The notes under the pieces are model-generated. The model was not told where the DNA came from. It did no database searches and was given only the letters and a program-made list of their open reading frames with translations. DNA of 64,000 bases, from NCBI GenBank assembly GCA_000381605.1, contig KB906755.1, positions 248,001 through 312,000 of the forward strand. Reading direction: 5' to 3'. Made by a program: the position numbers and the translations under genes. Source of the DNA: Acidobacteriaceae bacterium KBS 89. GTDB taxonomy: Bacteria; Acidobacteriota; Terriglobia; Terriglobales; Acidobacteriaceae. Position 1 is the first letter of the stretch; each line of letters begins with the position of its first letter. Positions 1 through 8,525 of this stretch are shown piece after piece.

Positions 1-2
1 CA

Positions 3-2756
3 GTCAACACGGCGACAACACAGTCGTTGACACTGACGTCAACCGGGACGTCGCCGGTGACGGTCAATTCAGCCTCGATTTCTGGAGCAGGATTTACGCT
101 GGTTGGGGGGAGTTTGCCGGTGACTCTGAGCCCAACTCAATCGGCGACTCTGCAAGTTCAGTTCAAGCCAACTGTAACTGGGGCCGCCAGCGGGCAGATA
201 ACGATCAGTAGCGACTCGTCTAGCGGAGGCACATCGCCGGTTGCTCTCAGTGGTACGGGCATTGCAGCAACGAGTCCGCAGCTGACGGTAAGTGCTGCCA
301 GTTTGAGCTTCGCAAGCGTGACAGTTAACACGGCGACAACACAGTCGTTAACGCTGACATCGACGGGGACGTCGCCTGTAACGGTCAATTCAGCCTCGAT
401 TTCTGGAGCAGGATTTACTCTGATTGGCGGCAGCTTGCCGGTGACACTGAACCCAACCCAGTCGGCCACCCTTCAGGTTCAGTTCAAGCCGACGGCCACC
501 GGGGCCGCCAGCGGGCAGATCACGATTAGTAGCGACTCGTCCAGCGGGGGCACATCGGTAGTTGCTCTCAGCGGCACGGGCATTGCCGCAACGAGTCCTC
601 AGTTGACGGTAAGCACTGCCAGTTTGAGCTTCGCGAGCGTGACAGCTAACACGGCGACAACGCAGTCGTTGACGCTCACATCGACGGGGACCGCGCCGGT
701 GACTGTCAACTCGGCATCGATCTCTGGGGCAGGATTTACTCTGATTGGCGGCAGCTTGCCGGTGACATTGAACCCAACGCAGTCGGTGACACTGCAGGTT
801 CAGTTCAAGCCGACGGCCACCGGGGCCGCCAGCGGGCAGATCACGATTAGCAGCGACTCGTCCAGCGGGGGCACATCGGTAGTTGCTCTCAGCGGTACGG
901 GCATTGCCGCAACGAGTCCTCAGTTGACGGTAAGCACTGCCAGTTTGACCTTCGCAAGCGTGACAGTCAACACAGCGACAACGCAGTCGTTGACACTCAC
1001 GTCGACGGGCACGGCGCCGGTGACTGTCAACTCGGCATCGATCGCTGGAGCAGGATTTACTCTGGTTGGCGGAAGTTTGCCGGTGACACTGAATCCAACG
1101 CAGTCGGTGACACTGCAGGTGCAGTTCAAGCCGACAGCAACCGGGGCAGCCAGCGGTCAGATCACGATTAGCAGCGACTCGTCCAGCGGGAGCACATCGG
1201 TAGTTGCTCTCAACGGTACAGGCATTGCGGCGACGAGCCCTCAGCTGACGGTAAGCACGGCCAGTTTGAGCTTCGCAAGTGTGACAGTCAACACAGCGAC
1301 AACGCAGTCGTTGACACTCACGTCGACGGGCACGGCGCCGGTGACTGTCAACTCGGCATCGATCGCTGGAGCAGGATTTACTCTACTTGGCGGAAGTTTG
1401 CCGGTGACACTGAATCCAACGCAGTCGGTGACATTGCAGGTTCAGTTCAAGCCGACGGCAAGCGGGGCCGCTAGCGGGCAGGTCACGATTAACAGCAACT
1501 CGTCAAGCGGCGGCACATCCGTAGTAGCGCTCAGTGGTACCGCCACAGCAGCGTCGAATCCGCAATTGACGGTAAGCATCGCCAGCCTGAGCTTCGGGAG
1601 CGTAACGGTGAATACGGCGACGACACAGTCGTTGACGCTCACATCAACGGGGACCACGCCCGTGACGGTTAGCTCGATAACGATTTCGGGAGCAGGGTAT
1701 ACCCTCGTCGGCGGCAGCTCACCGGTGACATTGAACCCATCGCAGTCAGTAACATTGCAGGTTCAGTTCAAGCCGACGGCAACCGGGGCGGCAAGTGGGC
1801 AGATCACGATAAGCAGTGACTCCTCGAGCGGGAGCACGTCGGTAGTTGCTCTGAGTGGTACGGGCGCCGCGGCAACGAATCCACAGTTGGCGGTAAGCGC
1901 TGCCAGCTTGAGCTTCGGAAGCGTGACAGTGAACACGTCTACGACGAAGTCGTTGACGCTGACATCGACGGGAACTTCACCTGTGACGGTGAACTCGGCT
2001 GCAATTACCGGGGCCGGCTTCATGATCGTCGCTCAGAGTTTCCCTGTGACATTGAACCCCACTCAGTCGGTGACGCTGCAGGTTCAGTTCGATCCAACAG
2101 CAGCTGGAGCAGCTAGTGGTCAGATCACAATCACCAGCAACTCAACCACGGGTGGCACCGCCGTAGTAGCTCTGAGTGGCACTGGTACGGCAGCAAATCC
2201 GCAATTGACGGTGAGTGCGGCGAGCCTGAGCTTTGGCAGCGTGGCGGTCAACACCGCGACGACATTGACGTTGACGCTTACATCCACCGGGGCTTCGCCC
2301 GTGACGGTCAACTCTGCGATAATCACCGGAGCCGGCTTTACCATTATCGGCGGGAGTTTTCCGGTAACGTTGAATCCAACGCAGGTTCTTACGCTGCAGC
2401 TACAATTTAAGCCAACTACAGCGGGCGCCCTCACAGGACAGATCACAATCAGCAGCAACTCGACCAGCGGCGGCACCGCAGTCGTTGGTCTGAGTGGTAC
2501 AGGGACGGCAGTCGCGCATGAGGTTGATCTGAGTTGGAGTGCACCGACCGGTGCGCCAGACGTGGCCGGATACAACATTTATCGAGCGGTAGGCAGCGGG
2601 GCACTTGTGCTCATGAACTCGTCGCTAGACACGTCGCTTACTTATGTGGATAAGACGGTCGTGAGTGGAACTTCTTATAGCTATGTGGCGAAGTCGGTGG
2701 ATTCCACAGGCATGGAGAGCGTTCCATCGAATCAGATAGCGGTGACCATCCCATAG
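3..2756 (+). CDS. Secreted ASH/choice-of-anchor-D repeat protein with C-terminal FN3 domain (5' partial)
   Basis: The frame is already open at base 3, so the start and any signal peptide lie outside the window. About 918 residues are visible. They form eight Ig-like repeats of about 107 residues, the first partial. Each repeat has the pattern SLSFxSVxVNT ... LTLTSTGTxPVTV ... LQVQFKPT ... GQITISS ... VALSGTG, typical of ASH/HYDIN-like 'choice-of-anchor D' domains. The last ~85 residues look like a fibronectin type III domain (HEVDLSW ... GYNIYR ... SYVAKSVDSTGMES). Such proteins are usually extracellular or surface adhesins, and no enzymatic motif is visible. A paralogue with the same architecture lies near 57.5-60.4 kb on the other strand. 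A hairpin terminator follows the stop. The surface role is inferred. Confidence 0.85.
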   Translation, partial: VNTATTQSLTLTSTGTSPVTVNSASISGAGFTLVGGSLPVTLSPTQSATLQVQFKPTVTGAASGQITISSDSSSGGTSPVALSGTGIAATSPQLTVSAASLSFASVTVNTATTQSLTLTSTGTSPVTVNSASISGAGFTLIGGSLPVTLNPTQSATLQVQFKPTATGAASGQITISSDSSSGGTSVVALSGTGIAATSPQLTVSTASLSFASVTANTATTQSLTLTSTGTAPVTVNSASISGAGFTLIGGSLPVTLNPTQSVTLQVQFKPTATGAASGQITISSDSSSGGTSVVALSGTGIAATSPQLTVSTASLTFASVTVNTATTQSLTLTSTGTAPVTVNSASIAGAGFTLVGGSLPVTLNPTQSVTLQVQFKPTATGAASGQITISSDSSSGSTSVVALNGTGIAATSPQLTVSTASLSFASVTVNTATTQSLTLTSTGTAPVTVNSASIAGAGFTLLGGSLPVTLNPTQSVTLQVQFKPTASGAASGQVTINSNSSSGGTSVVALSGTATAASNPQLTVSIASLSFGSVTVNTATTQSLTLTSTGTTPVTVSSITISGAGYTLVGGSSPVTLNPSQSVTLQVQFKPTATGAASGQITISSDSSSGSTSVVALSGTGAAATNPQLAVSAASLSFGSVTVNTSTTKSLTLTSTGTSPVTVNSAAITGAGFMIVAQSFPVTLNPTQSVTLQVQFDPTAAGAASGQITITSNSTTGGTAVVALSGTGTAANPQLTVSAASLSFGSVAVNTATTLTLTLTSTGASPVTVNSAIITGAGFTIIGGSFPVTLNPTQVLTLQLQFKPTTAGALTGQITISSNSTSGGTAVVGLSGTGTAVAHEVDLSWSAPTGAPDVAGYNIYRAVGSGALVLMNSSLDTSLTYVDKTVVSGTSYSYVAKSVDSTGMESVPSNQIAVTIP
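297..2540 (+). repeat. In-frame tandem repeats, ~321-bp unit
   Basis: Unit starts (the Ala-Ser-Leu codons) fall at about 297, 618, 939, 1260, 1581, 1902 and 2220, a period of 321 bp (107 codons) with one 318-bp unit. Units two to five are nearly identical at DNA level, while the last two are more diverged. The period is a multiple of three, so unit gain or loss would keep the frame. Confidence 0.9.
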
Positions 2757-2847
2757 ATTTCGGTGAAGTAGGTGTGGTACCCATCAGTAGCGAGCCAGTA
2801 CCGATAGGGATTGGCGACCTTAGATGTCTTTCAGTCATGACAAAGAA

Positions 2848-2873
2848 AAAGCTGCCTCCCAGGAGGCAGCTTT
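2848..2873. terminator. Bidirectional rho-independent terminator
   Basis: A perfect 12-bp inverted repeat, AAAGCTGCCTCC / GGAGGCAGCTTT, with a two-base centre (CA). It sits between the convergent stops of the repeat protein (2756) and the PIG-L gene (2901). On the minus strand the stem is followed by TTTTTCTTT, so the better U-tract serves the EPS operon. Confidence 0.85.
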
Positions 2874-2900
2874 GCGATGTTTTAATGCGCACTGATCGTT

Positions 2901-3551
2901 TCAGAGCACGAGCTTTCGGCAGTAAAAAGCTTCTGCAAAGCCACTGGGGGAATTGCACTCCATGCCGCGCAACCGCATGAGAGATTGAAATGTGGATTCT
3001 TCAAACCAGCTTTTGTTGCGCTGAGATTCGAAGGCATCCAAAAGATGGCGAACCTTCGTCTGGCAGACCTCCGGTTCCAGGGGCATAAAGACAGACGGCT
3101 GCCCTAGGTCCCCATCATACTTAGGAATTTCGTACTCTAGGATGAAGTGGTTCCGAAATGTATTCCAAGTCATCTCTGATAACAGGCGATGATCTTGATG
3201 ACCATCTCTGCGATTGTGAGTCAGGATGAGATCCGGCGAGACAGTCTGCTTCAGTTCTTCGAAGACGGCTTTCACATCAGAACCGACATATGGCATGAAA
3301 CCATCGCGGAAATCCTTCAACAGCAGACGTTCTAACCGGGAGCCGGCGAACGATTCAGCTCCTCGTTGAGCCTCGGTCTTGCGTACTCCAATGGCACTGA
3401 ATACCACCCAGTGAAACTTACACGCAGGATACTGTTCGATCAGACGGAGAATTGTCCCTCCGCAGCCGATTTCGATGTCATCGGAATGAGCGCCAAGGCA
3501 CAAGATACTTAAGGCTTCGTTTTTGCTCTTATCCAAATGTAATCTGATCAT
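2901..3551 (-). CDS. PIG-L/LmbE family N-acetylglucosaminyl deacetylase-like protein
   Basis: 216 residues from the ATG at 3551; a TTG two codons upstream is also open. Near the N-terminus is G-A-H-S-D-D, the AHPDD metal-binding signature of zinc-dependent PIG-L deacetylases with Pro replaced by Ser. A HQDH motif follows in mid-protein and supplies the HxxH ligand. Family members remove N-acetyl groups from GlcNAc-type sugars. As the last gene of the EPS run before a strong terminator, it probably deacetylates a sugar intermediate or precursor. No good ribosome-binding site is visible. A 14-bp tandem duplication lies directly upstream. The substrate is unknown. Confidence 0.8.
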   Translation of the reverse strand: MIRLHLDKSKNEALSILCLGAHSDDIEIGCGGTILRLIEQYPACKFHWVVFSAIGVRKTEAQRGAESFAGSRLERLLLKDFRDGFMPYVGSDVKAVFEELKQTVSPDLILTHNRRDGHQDHRLLSEMTWNTFRNHFILEYEIPKYDGDLGQPSVFMPLEPEVCQTKVRHLLDAFESQRNKSWFEESTFQSLMRLRGMECNSPSGFAEAFYCRKLVL

Positions 3552-3552
3552 A

Positions 3553-3580
3553 GGCAAAGCGCTATTGGCAAAGCGCTATT
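3553..3580. repeat. 14-bp perfect tandem duplication
   Basis: GGCAAAGCGCTATT occurs twice back-to-back (3553-3566 and 3567-3580) immediately upstream of the PIG-L start codon, overlapping the possible TTG start. Each copy contains the palindrome AGCGCT. Confidence 0.9.
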
Positions 3581-3625
3581 TCGTCTAACTCTGAGGGGAT
3601 TAGGTCTTTTTATCTGGCAGCTGCT

Positions 3626-4948
3626 TTAAATTGACGACACGACAGCTGACAGAGCGCGTTCGGCTGCCAGTTCTCCGCTCTTGAAGCTTTCGTCAGTCCA
3701 CATGTAACCCCAGTCTCCGTATCGCCCACAGTAAGCAATTCCAATATCGTCGAGATAGCCGTGCACTGTCTTTAGAGCGTCCGCACGTTCAAGGTCGAAG
3801 ATGATGTTGGCATATTTCAGCAACATTGCCTTGCTGCACAGGATCTGGTCGTCTTCACGAAGCAAGCCGCAACGACGGAGATCGCGGATGACGGGCTCGA
3901 TCCAGTCCTCAGGGGCGCCGGTGAGCGGCTTGTACTTGTCAGAGAAATAGACTTCTGCCTGAATATTTCCTGTTCCCGGAGGAGCGTTCTGTGCGGAGAG
4001 CATGTGCGGAAATCCAAGCCGAGTAAAGCAGATGTCTTCGTCGTAGAAGTAGGTCATGTGGGCATTGGAGAGGTCTTCTCGATTCACCCCGATGTTCACA
4101 AGAATGCAGGTCGAGCAAGCCAGGCGCCGAGCAGCGTCAACAACATCCTGTGGAGCGCCATCAATCATTCGAATGAGGTCCGGTAATGGTACTGAAGAAA
4201 CCAGAGAATCGTACTGCGTCACAGTACCGTTCGAGAACTTGAGTTCCCGCGTGCGAGGATCAACAGACGTCAACTCATGATTTAGTTTGATGTTTCCCAT
4301 CGGGACAAATTTATTCAGGTAGAGCCGAAACCCGCCGCCGCTGGGATAGCGGAAGTGGGTGATGTAATGGGTATGCGGCGCCGACGCCGACAAAGCCCCA
4401 CGAAGCACCTCTTCGAGACTTGGACGGTAAATGCGCGGTCCAAGCCAGTCGGTGCTCATGTTCTCTGCCGTCGTCAGGTGGTATTTCCGCGTGTATTGCA
4501 TGGGAAACGCCTCGGCAAATGTCTTGCCAAAGCTGGCATAAAGCCAGTCAGCATAGTTATTCACCGGCCGTTCCGGCGCGTAACGTTCCTCTACGAAATC
4601 GCTGATGACCTTCAAAATGGTCTCTTCAGGAAGCCCATGGAGGTGAAGTTGCACTGGGTGCAGGGGCCAGTAACCCTTCCAGTAGTTATTCAAAGAGATT
4701 TGGACGGTCTCATACTGCTGATCGACGCTCTCGGCAAAAAGATCTTGGATACGGCTGTCTTTGGTAAAGGAAATGTGCGGGCCGACGTCAAACAGGAAGC
4801 CGCTCTCATACCGAAATGACATCGTGTGACCGCCATAGTATGCGTTCTTGTCGTACATAACAGGAGCGATACCTTCCCGGTGCAACCGATGGGCCGCGCC
4901 GAAGCCGGCCATTCCAGTTCCGAGGACAACAATATTTGGCGTTGACAT
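3626..4948 (-). CDS. FAD-dependent amine-oxidase/protoporphyrinogen-oxidase-like protein
   Basis: 440 residues from the ATG at 4948, which has GGAGAAG about 8 nt upstream; an upstream TTG at 4990 lacks such a site. The N-terminus carries the dinucleotide-binding fingerprint VVLGTGMAGFGAA (residues 7-19). An acidic residue and YYGGHT follow, as in the NAD(P)-binding/amine oxidase and UDP-galactopyranose mutase superfamily. The C-terminal region (YCGRYGDWGYMWTDESF) resembles the second FAD-contact region. Such proteins in polysaccharide loci oxidise, reduce or isomerise sugar nucleotides. The exact reaction cannot be told. It lies between RfbG and the PIG-L gene in the same orientation, so it probably belongs to the CDP-sugar module. 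Confidence 0.75.
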   Translation of the reverse strand: MSTPNIVVLGTGMAGFGAAHRLHREGIAPVMYDKNAYYGGHTMSFRYESGFLFDVGPHISFTKDSRIQDLFAESVDQQYETVQISLNNYWKGYWPLHPVQLHLHGLPEETILKVISDFVEERYAPERPVNNYADWLYASFGKTFAEAFPMQYTRKYHLTTAENMSTDWLGPRIYRPSLEEVLRGALSASAPHTHYITHFRYPSGGGFRLYLNKFVPMGNIKLNHELTSVDPRTRELKFSNGTVTQYDSLVSSVPLPDLIRMIDGAPQDVVDAARRLACSTCILVNIGVNREDLSNAHMTYFYDEDICFTRLGFPHMLSAQNAPPGTGNIQAEVYFSDKYKPLTGAPEDWIEPVIRDLRRCGLLREDDQILCSKAMLLKYANIIFDLERADALKTVHGYLDDIGIAYCGRYGDWGYMWTDESFKSGELAAERALSAVVSSI

Positions 4949-5047
4949 TACAGGGTCTTCTCCGAAAAATTTGTGATCTGCGTTATTCAATACTTTTAAT
5001 GGGGAGAAATCAAAGACTTTCCAACCTCAGGCTCACGGGAAACCGAA

Positions 5048-6136
5048 TCAGTCTGAGTTCTGTGCTAAGGCTTCGTATTGTTCAATCTGTTTCAGTGTAA
5101 GCAGTTGGAGATCCGTCCCGCCTTGGAACGCTTGATACCATTCAACAATCCAAACGAGCGCTTGCTGCAGAGGGAGTACCGGACGCCAGTTTAGGTGAAT
5201 GCCAGCCTTAGAAGCGTCCAACTTGAGCGCACGGGCTTCCTCGGGGTGAACTCCGGAATCCAGACTCCACGAACTATGATTTCCCCACAACCGCGTCGCT
5301 TCGTCCGCGATCCAGGACACCGGCTTGACATCGGCATCGACGGGCCCAAAGTTCCATCCGGAGGCGAAACGAGAACTATCTTCCGAGAGCCGCTCCGCAA
5401 GCATCATGTATCCGCGCAACGGTTCGAGGACGAACTGCCATGGTCGGAAGGAAGAGGGGTTTCGTATCATGCAAGGTTGGCCGGCAAGAAAGGCCCGCAT
5501 GAGATCGGGGATGAGTTGGTGACTGGTCCAGTCGCCCCCGCCGATCGCATTGCCGGCACGGGCGCTTCCGAGAGCAACACCGTGCTCGGCGATCGCCTCG
5601 GGTGGAAAGAATGATTTTTGGTAAGCAGTGGTGATGAGTTCAGCGCAGCCCTTCGAGTTCGAGTAGGGATCTCGACCACCCATGGGCTCATTCTCACGGT
5701 ATCCCCAATCCCATTCTCGATTTTCATAACACTTGTCGCTGGTTACGTTCACGACGACACATGGTCGCTGCAGCTGTCGCACCGCTTCCAGCACATGCAC
5801 GGTCCCCATGACATTCGAAGAGTAATTCTCAATCGGATCCTCATAGCCGCGGCGCACAACCGATTGGGCCGCCATATGGATGACCACGTCGGGAACACAC
5901 TCGGAGATTGCACCTTTGAGGTGCGAGAAATCACGAATGTCTCCACGAATCGAGTGGATGACACTGGCAACTCGCGCCTGTTCGAATAGGTTCGGCCGTG
6001 TTGGTGGATCGAGGGCAAAGCCAGTGACTTCGGCTCCGAGCGCATTGAGCCATAACGATAACCAACTACCCTTAAAACCAGTGTGTCCAGTCAGGAACAC
6101 CTGACGGCCTTTCCAGAATGAGTGGTTTAACTTCAT
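5048..6136 (-). CDS. rfbG: CDP-glucose 4,6-dehydratase
   Basis: 362 residues from the ATG at 6136. This start overlaps the preceding gene's stop as ATGA, which argues against a longer 6202 start. It is a short-chain dehydrogenase of the extended type: FLTGHTGFKG (NAD-binding Rossmann loop) is at residues ~14-23 and the catalytic YxxxK appears as YSNSKGCAEL. The length matches RfbG/DdhB. It converts CDP-D-glucose to CDP-4-keto-6-deoxyglucose. The cytidylyltransferase RfbF lies one gene upstream in the same operon, which strongly supports CDP rather than dTDP specificity. Confidence 0.9.
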   Translation of the reverse strand: MKLNHSFWKGRQVFLTGHTGFKGSWLSLWLNALGAEVTGFALDPPTRPNLFEQARVASVIHSIRGDIRDFSHLKGAISECVPDVVIHMAAQSVVRRGYEDPIENYSSNVMGTVHVLEAVRQLQRPCVVVNVTSDKCYENREWDWGYRENEPMGGRDPYSNSKGCAELITTAYQKSFFPPEAIAEHGVALGSARAGNAIGGGDWTSHQLIPDLMRAFLAGQPCMIRNPSSFRPWQFVLEPLRGYMMLAERLSEDSSRFASGWNFGPVDADVKPVSWIADEATRLWGNHSSWSLDSGVHPEEARALKLDASKAGIHLNWRPVLPLQQALVWIVEWYQAFQGGTDLQLLTLKQIEQYEALAQNSD

Positions 6137-7470
6137 CGAACTCCTGCAACGAACAGTGGCTGTGGTGACAATTCCCGTGATGCGTTCGTCGTGGTCGGCC
6201 ACAACACGTTTTGTTCACGCCAAAGTGTTCCTGCAATCCCTTCGGGAATCGCGGCTACATCATCGAAGCAGATGACTTCGTCCTTCGAGACATCCCGGCG
6301 CAACACACAGCCTTCCGAAAGACCGATTGGAAGGGCATCCATCCCGCGAGCAGACGAAGTGTTATCAATCAGGCCATAAACGCAAAATCCCCCAATGCCG
6401 TCAAGACGGTCGCCCGCCTTCAGATCGCGCTTTGCAACGCTGACGACCTCACAAACGGGGCCTCCGATCGGTGCCACCGTCGCATCGCGATACACCACAG
6501 CGCGGCCAATCGTAGACGCGATCTGTAAGTGAGGAAGATGAAATGGCGTATAGAAGACATAGAAAGGGCCGTCTCCAAGTTTGTAGTACGCCAATTGAGC
6601 TTTCTTGAGCGGCGAATCTTCATGGACGATCACAAAGGCTCCCGTGTGGGGAGCTGCGCCTAAAGCGAAATCGACAAGACCGGTCTCCAGCATCTGTTCC
6701 GCTGGCAGCAGGTTCGCGACCTCCCGTACATAGCCGCAGGCGGGGCCGTACATGCCCCGGCGACCAACCTGGAATCCGGTTGCATTGGCGAGGACGGTCG
6801 CTTCCATCGACAACTTTGTGGAGTCAGCAAAGGAAGTTACTTTCTTGACATCCTGATCGTGTTTCTCCGCGAATGCCTGTTGAGTCTCCGGGTTTCGGTA
6901 GTAGTCAACCATGCCTTTGATGTTGCCTGCGGCGACGATACGGAGCCCCAACGTGCGCAGATAGCGCAGGAGCGTCATCGCGACCCCGGGTTCATCTCCA
7001 TCTGTATGCGTGAGAACAACCCCGGCTTCGTCGGCCTTGGCCTTGAGGATGGGGCCAACAAGGGAATCCAGTTCGGCGTTCACCAGAACGACATGCTTGC
7101 CATGGCTGAATGCATCCAGCACGACTCCGGCGGCTGCCTCGACTGTACCCGTCACCTCCAACAGAACGTCAATGGAGCCGCAAGCAGTCAGGACCAAAGG
7201 GTCGTCCGTAACAACCATCACTCCGCGAGCGATGTTTTCCGCTGCTTCGCGGGAAGAATCGACCCGCACCCACCTTGAGAAGCCTCCCTCCCGGAGCGCT
7301 CTCTCTGCATGCTCCGGTGTGCGATTCGCGATTGCTACGAGCCGCATTCCCGGAACCGGAGTTCCCAACTGGAGTGCAATAGCCCTTCCGGTTGCGCCCG
7401 CCCCAACCATTCCGACGCGAATTGGAGTACCTGCAGACTCAAGTTTTTGAAGAGCGACATCGACACTCAT
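6133..7470 (-). CDS. NAD(P)-dependent oxidoreductase with C-terminal SAF domain (homoserine dehydrogenase-like)
   Basis: 445 residues from the ATG at 7470, with AGGAG about 6 nt upstream; an upstream TTG at 7485 is less likely. The N-terminus has a Rossmann motif VGMVGAGATGR (residues 19-29). The middle has THTDGDEPGVAMTLL and a region typical of this homoserine-dehydrogenase-like group. The C-terminal ~100 residues (KRDLKAGDRLDGIGGFCVYG) look like an SAF domain. It is placed between rfbF and rfbG with a 4-nt overlap to rfbG. That implies a role in making a modified CDP-6-deoxy sugar, but the reaction is not established by the sequence. Confidence 0.75.
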   Translation of the reverse strand: MSVDVALQKLESAGTPIRVGMVGAGATGRAIALQLGTPVPGMRLVAIANRTPEHAERALREGGFSRWVRVDSSREAAENIARGVMVVTDDPLVLTACGSIDVLLEVTGTVEAAAGVVLDAFSHGKHVVLVNAELDSLVGPILKAKADEAGVVLTHTDGDEPGVAMTLLRYLRTLGLRIVAAGNIKGMVDYYRNPETQQAFAEKHDQDVKKVTSFADSTKLSMEATVLANATGFQVGRRGMYGPACGYVREVANLLPAEQMLETGLVDFALGAAPHTGAFVIVHEDSPLKKAQLAYYKLGDGPFYVFYTPFHLPHLQIASTIGRAVVYRDATVAPIGGPVCEVVSVAKRDLKAGDRLDGIGGFCVYGLIDNTSSARGMDALPIGLSEGCVLRRDVSKDEVICFDDVAAIPEGIAGTLWREQNVLWPTTTNASRELSPQPLFVAGVR

Positions 7471-7539
7471 ACCTATCTCCTGCAATTTGATCTGTCTTTG
7501 CTATTTCCGGAATTCCAGATGCCCCTTATACGTCAGAGG

Positions 7540-8439
7540 TCAGCTCACTTCTGCAATTGCCCTCCTAGGCACCCCCGGGCGGCTGACCCCCGAATTGCGA
7601 CGCTCAACAAATTCATACACCGGCGCCGAACCAGATGCCTTTGCGCCGTCCACTTCTTCGGCTTTTGTCTTCCATACTTGCCAGGGAGCGTCGCCGCTGC
7701 CCCACAAGTTATCTAACTCTTGTTTGTCCTTGAAGGTGTCCATTCCAGCCCAAAAGCCGTCGTGCTGGAAACCTACTAACTGGCGCTCTTGCATGAGTCT
7801 TTGGAAGGGCTCTATGACCAATTCTTCGTTGTCGCCCATGTAATTGAAGATTTCTTTTTTGAAGATGAAATAGCCGCCGTTGATCCGCACGCTCCCGTTC
7901 GTGATGGAGTGAACTCCCGAGACCAAGCTGCTGTCCGGCTCCAGTGACACAACGTGATAGCTGAGGTTCGGCAGAACGCACAAAAAGCTGGCGACCTTTC
8001 CGTGTTGATGAAAATGCTCAAGTTGATCCGGAAGAGAAAGGTCGGTGAGTCCATCGCTGTAGTTAGCCAGAAATTCCTCTTCTCCCTCCAGATACTTCTT
8101 TACTGCTCGCAATCGCTGACCGATGTTTGTATTAATCCCGGTGTCGGCGAAGGTGATCCGCCAGTCGTGGGTGTCGCTGTTATACAACTCCAGTTTCTTG
8201 CCTCCATGGGACAAAACAAAATCGTTCGATACACACTCGCTGTAGTCGAGGAAATACTTCTTGATTGCATCGGCGCCGTAGCCAAGGCACAAAATGAAGT
8301 CCTTATGTCCGTAGTGCGCGTAATACTTCATCAAATGCCAGAGAACCGGCCGATATCCAATCTGCACCAGCGGCTTCGGGATGTTCTCTGCGTCTCGAAT
8401 CCGCAATCCCAATCCACCGCAAAACAGAACGACTTTCAT
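7540..8439 (-). CDS. rfbF: Glucose-1-phosphate cytidylyltransferase
   Basis: 299 residues, ATG start with AAGGAG upstream. The nucleotidyltransferase signature at the N-terminus is FCGGLGLRIRD ... PKPLVQIG, then RPVLWHLMKYYAHYGH. Internal NGGYFIFKKEIFNY and LVIEPFQRLM are typical of RfbF. It makes CDP-glucose from CTP and glucose-1-phosphate. The usual protein ends near the APWQVWK motif (about 257 residues). Here about 40 further Ala/Ser/Arg-rich residues follow, an unusual extension. The usual Thr in GGLGTR is Leu. It heads the CDP-sugar genes. Confidence 0.9.
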   Translation of the reverse strand: MKVVLFCGGLGLRIRDAENIPKPLVQIGYRPVLWHLMKYYAHYGHKDFILCLGYGADAIKKYFLDYSECVSNDFVLSHGGKKLELYNSDTHDWRITFADTGINTNIGQRLRAVKKYLEGEEEFLANYSDGLTDLSLPDQLEHFHQHGKVASFLCVLPNLSYHVVSLEPDSSLVSGVHSITNGSVRINGGYFIFKKEIFNYMGDNEELVIEPFQRLMQERQLVGFQHDGFWAGMDTFKDKQELDNLWGSGDAPWQVWKTKAEEVDGAKASGSAPVYEFVERRNSGVSRPGVPRRAIAEVS

Positions 8440-8525
8440 AGGGTCTCTCCTTGTTCATCAACTGACTGGGTTTTAGGTGGAAGTGACTGCGATCTACACG
8501 GGTACGTGCTGTTCCGGGTGTTGGA

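Noticed and set aside
158-2578. Several minus-strand open frames of 69-152 codons inside the repeat gene
   Set aside because: They are antisense shadows of the high-G+C Thr/Ser/Val repeats, have no ribosome sites and share the repeat periodicity.
2774-2980. 68-codon plus-strand frame after the left repeat gene
   Set aside because: It crosses the terminator and overlaps the PIG-L stop, so it is not a gene.
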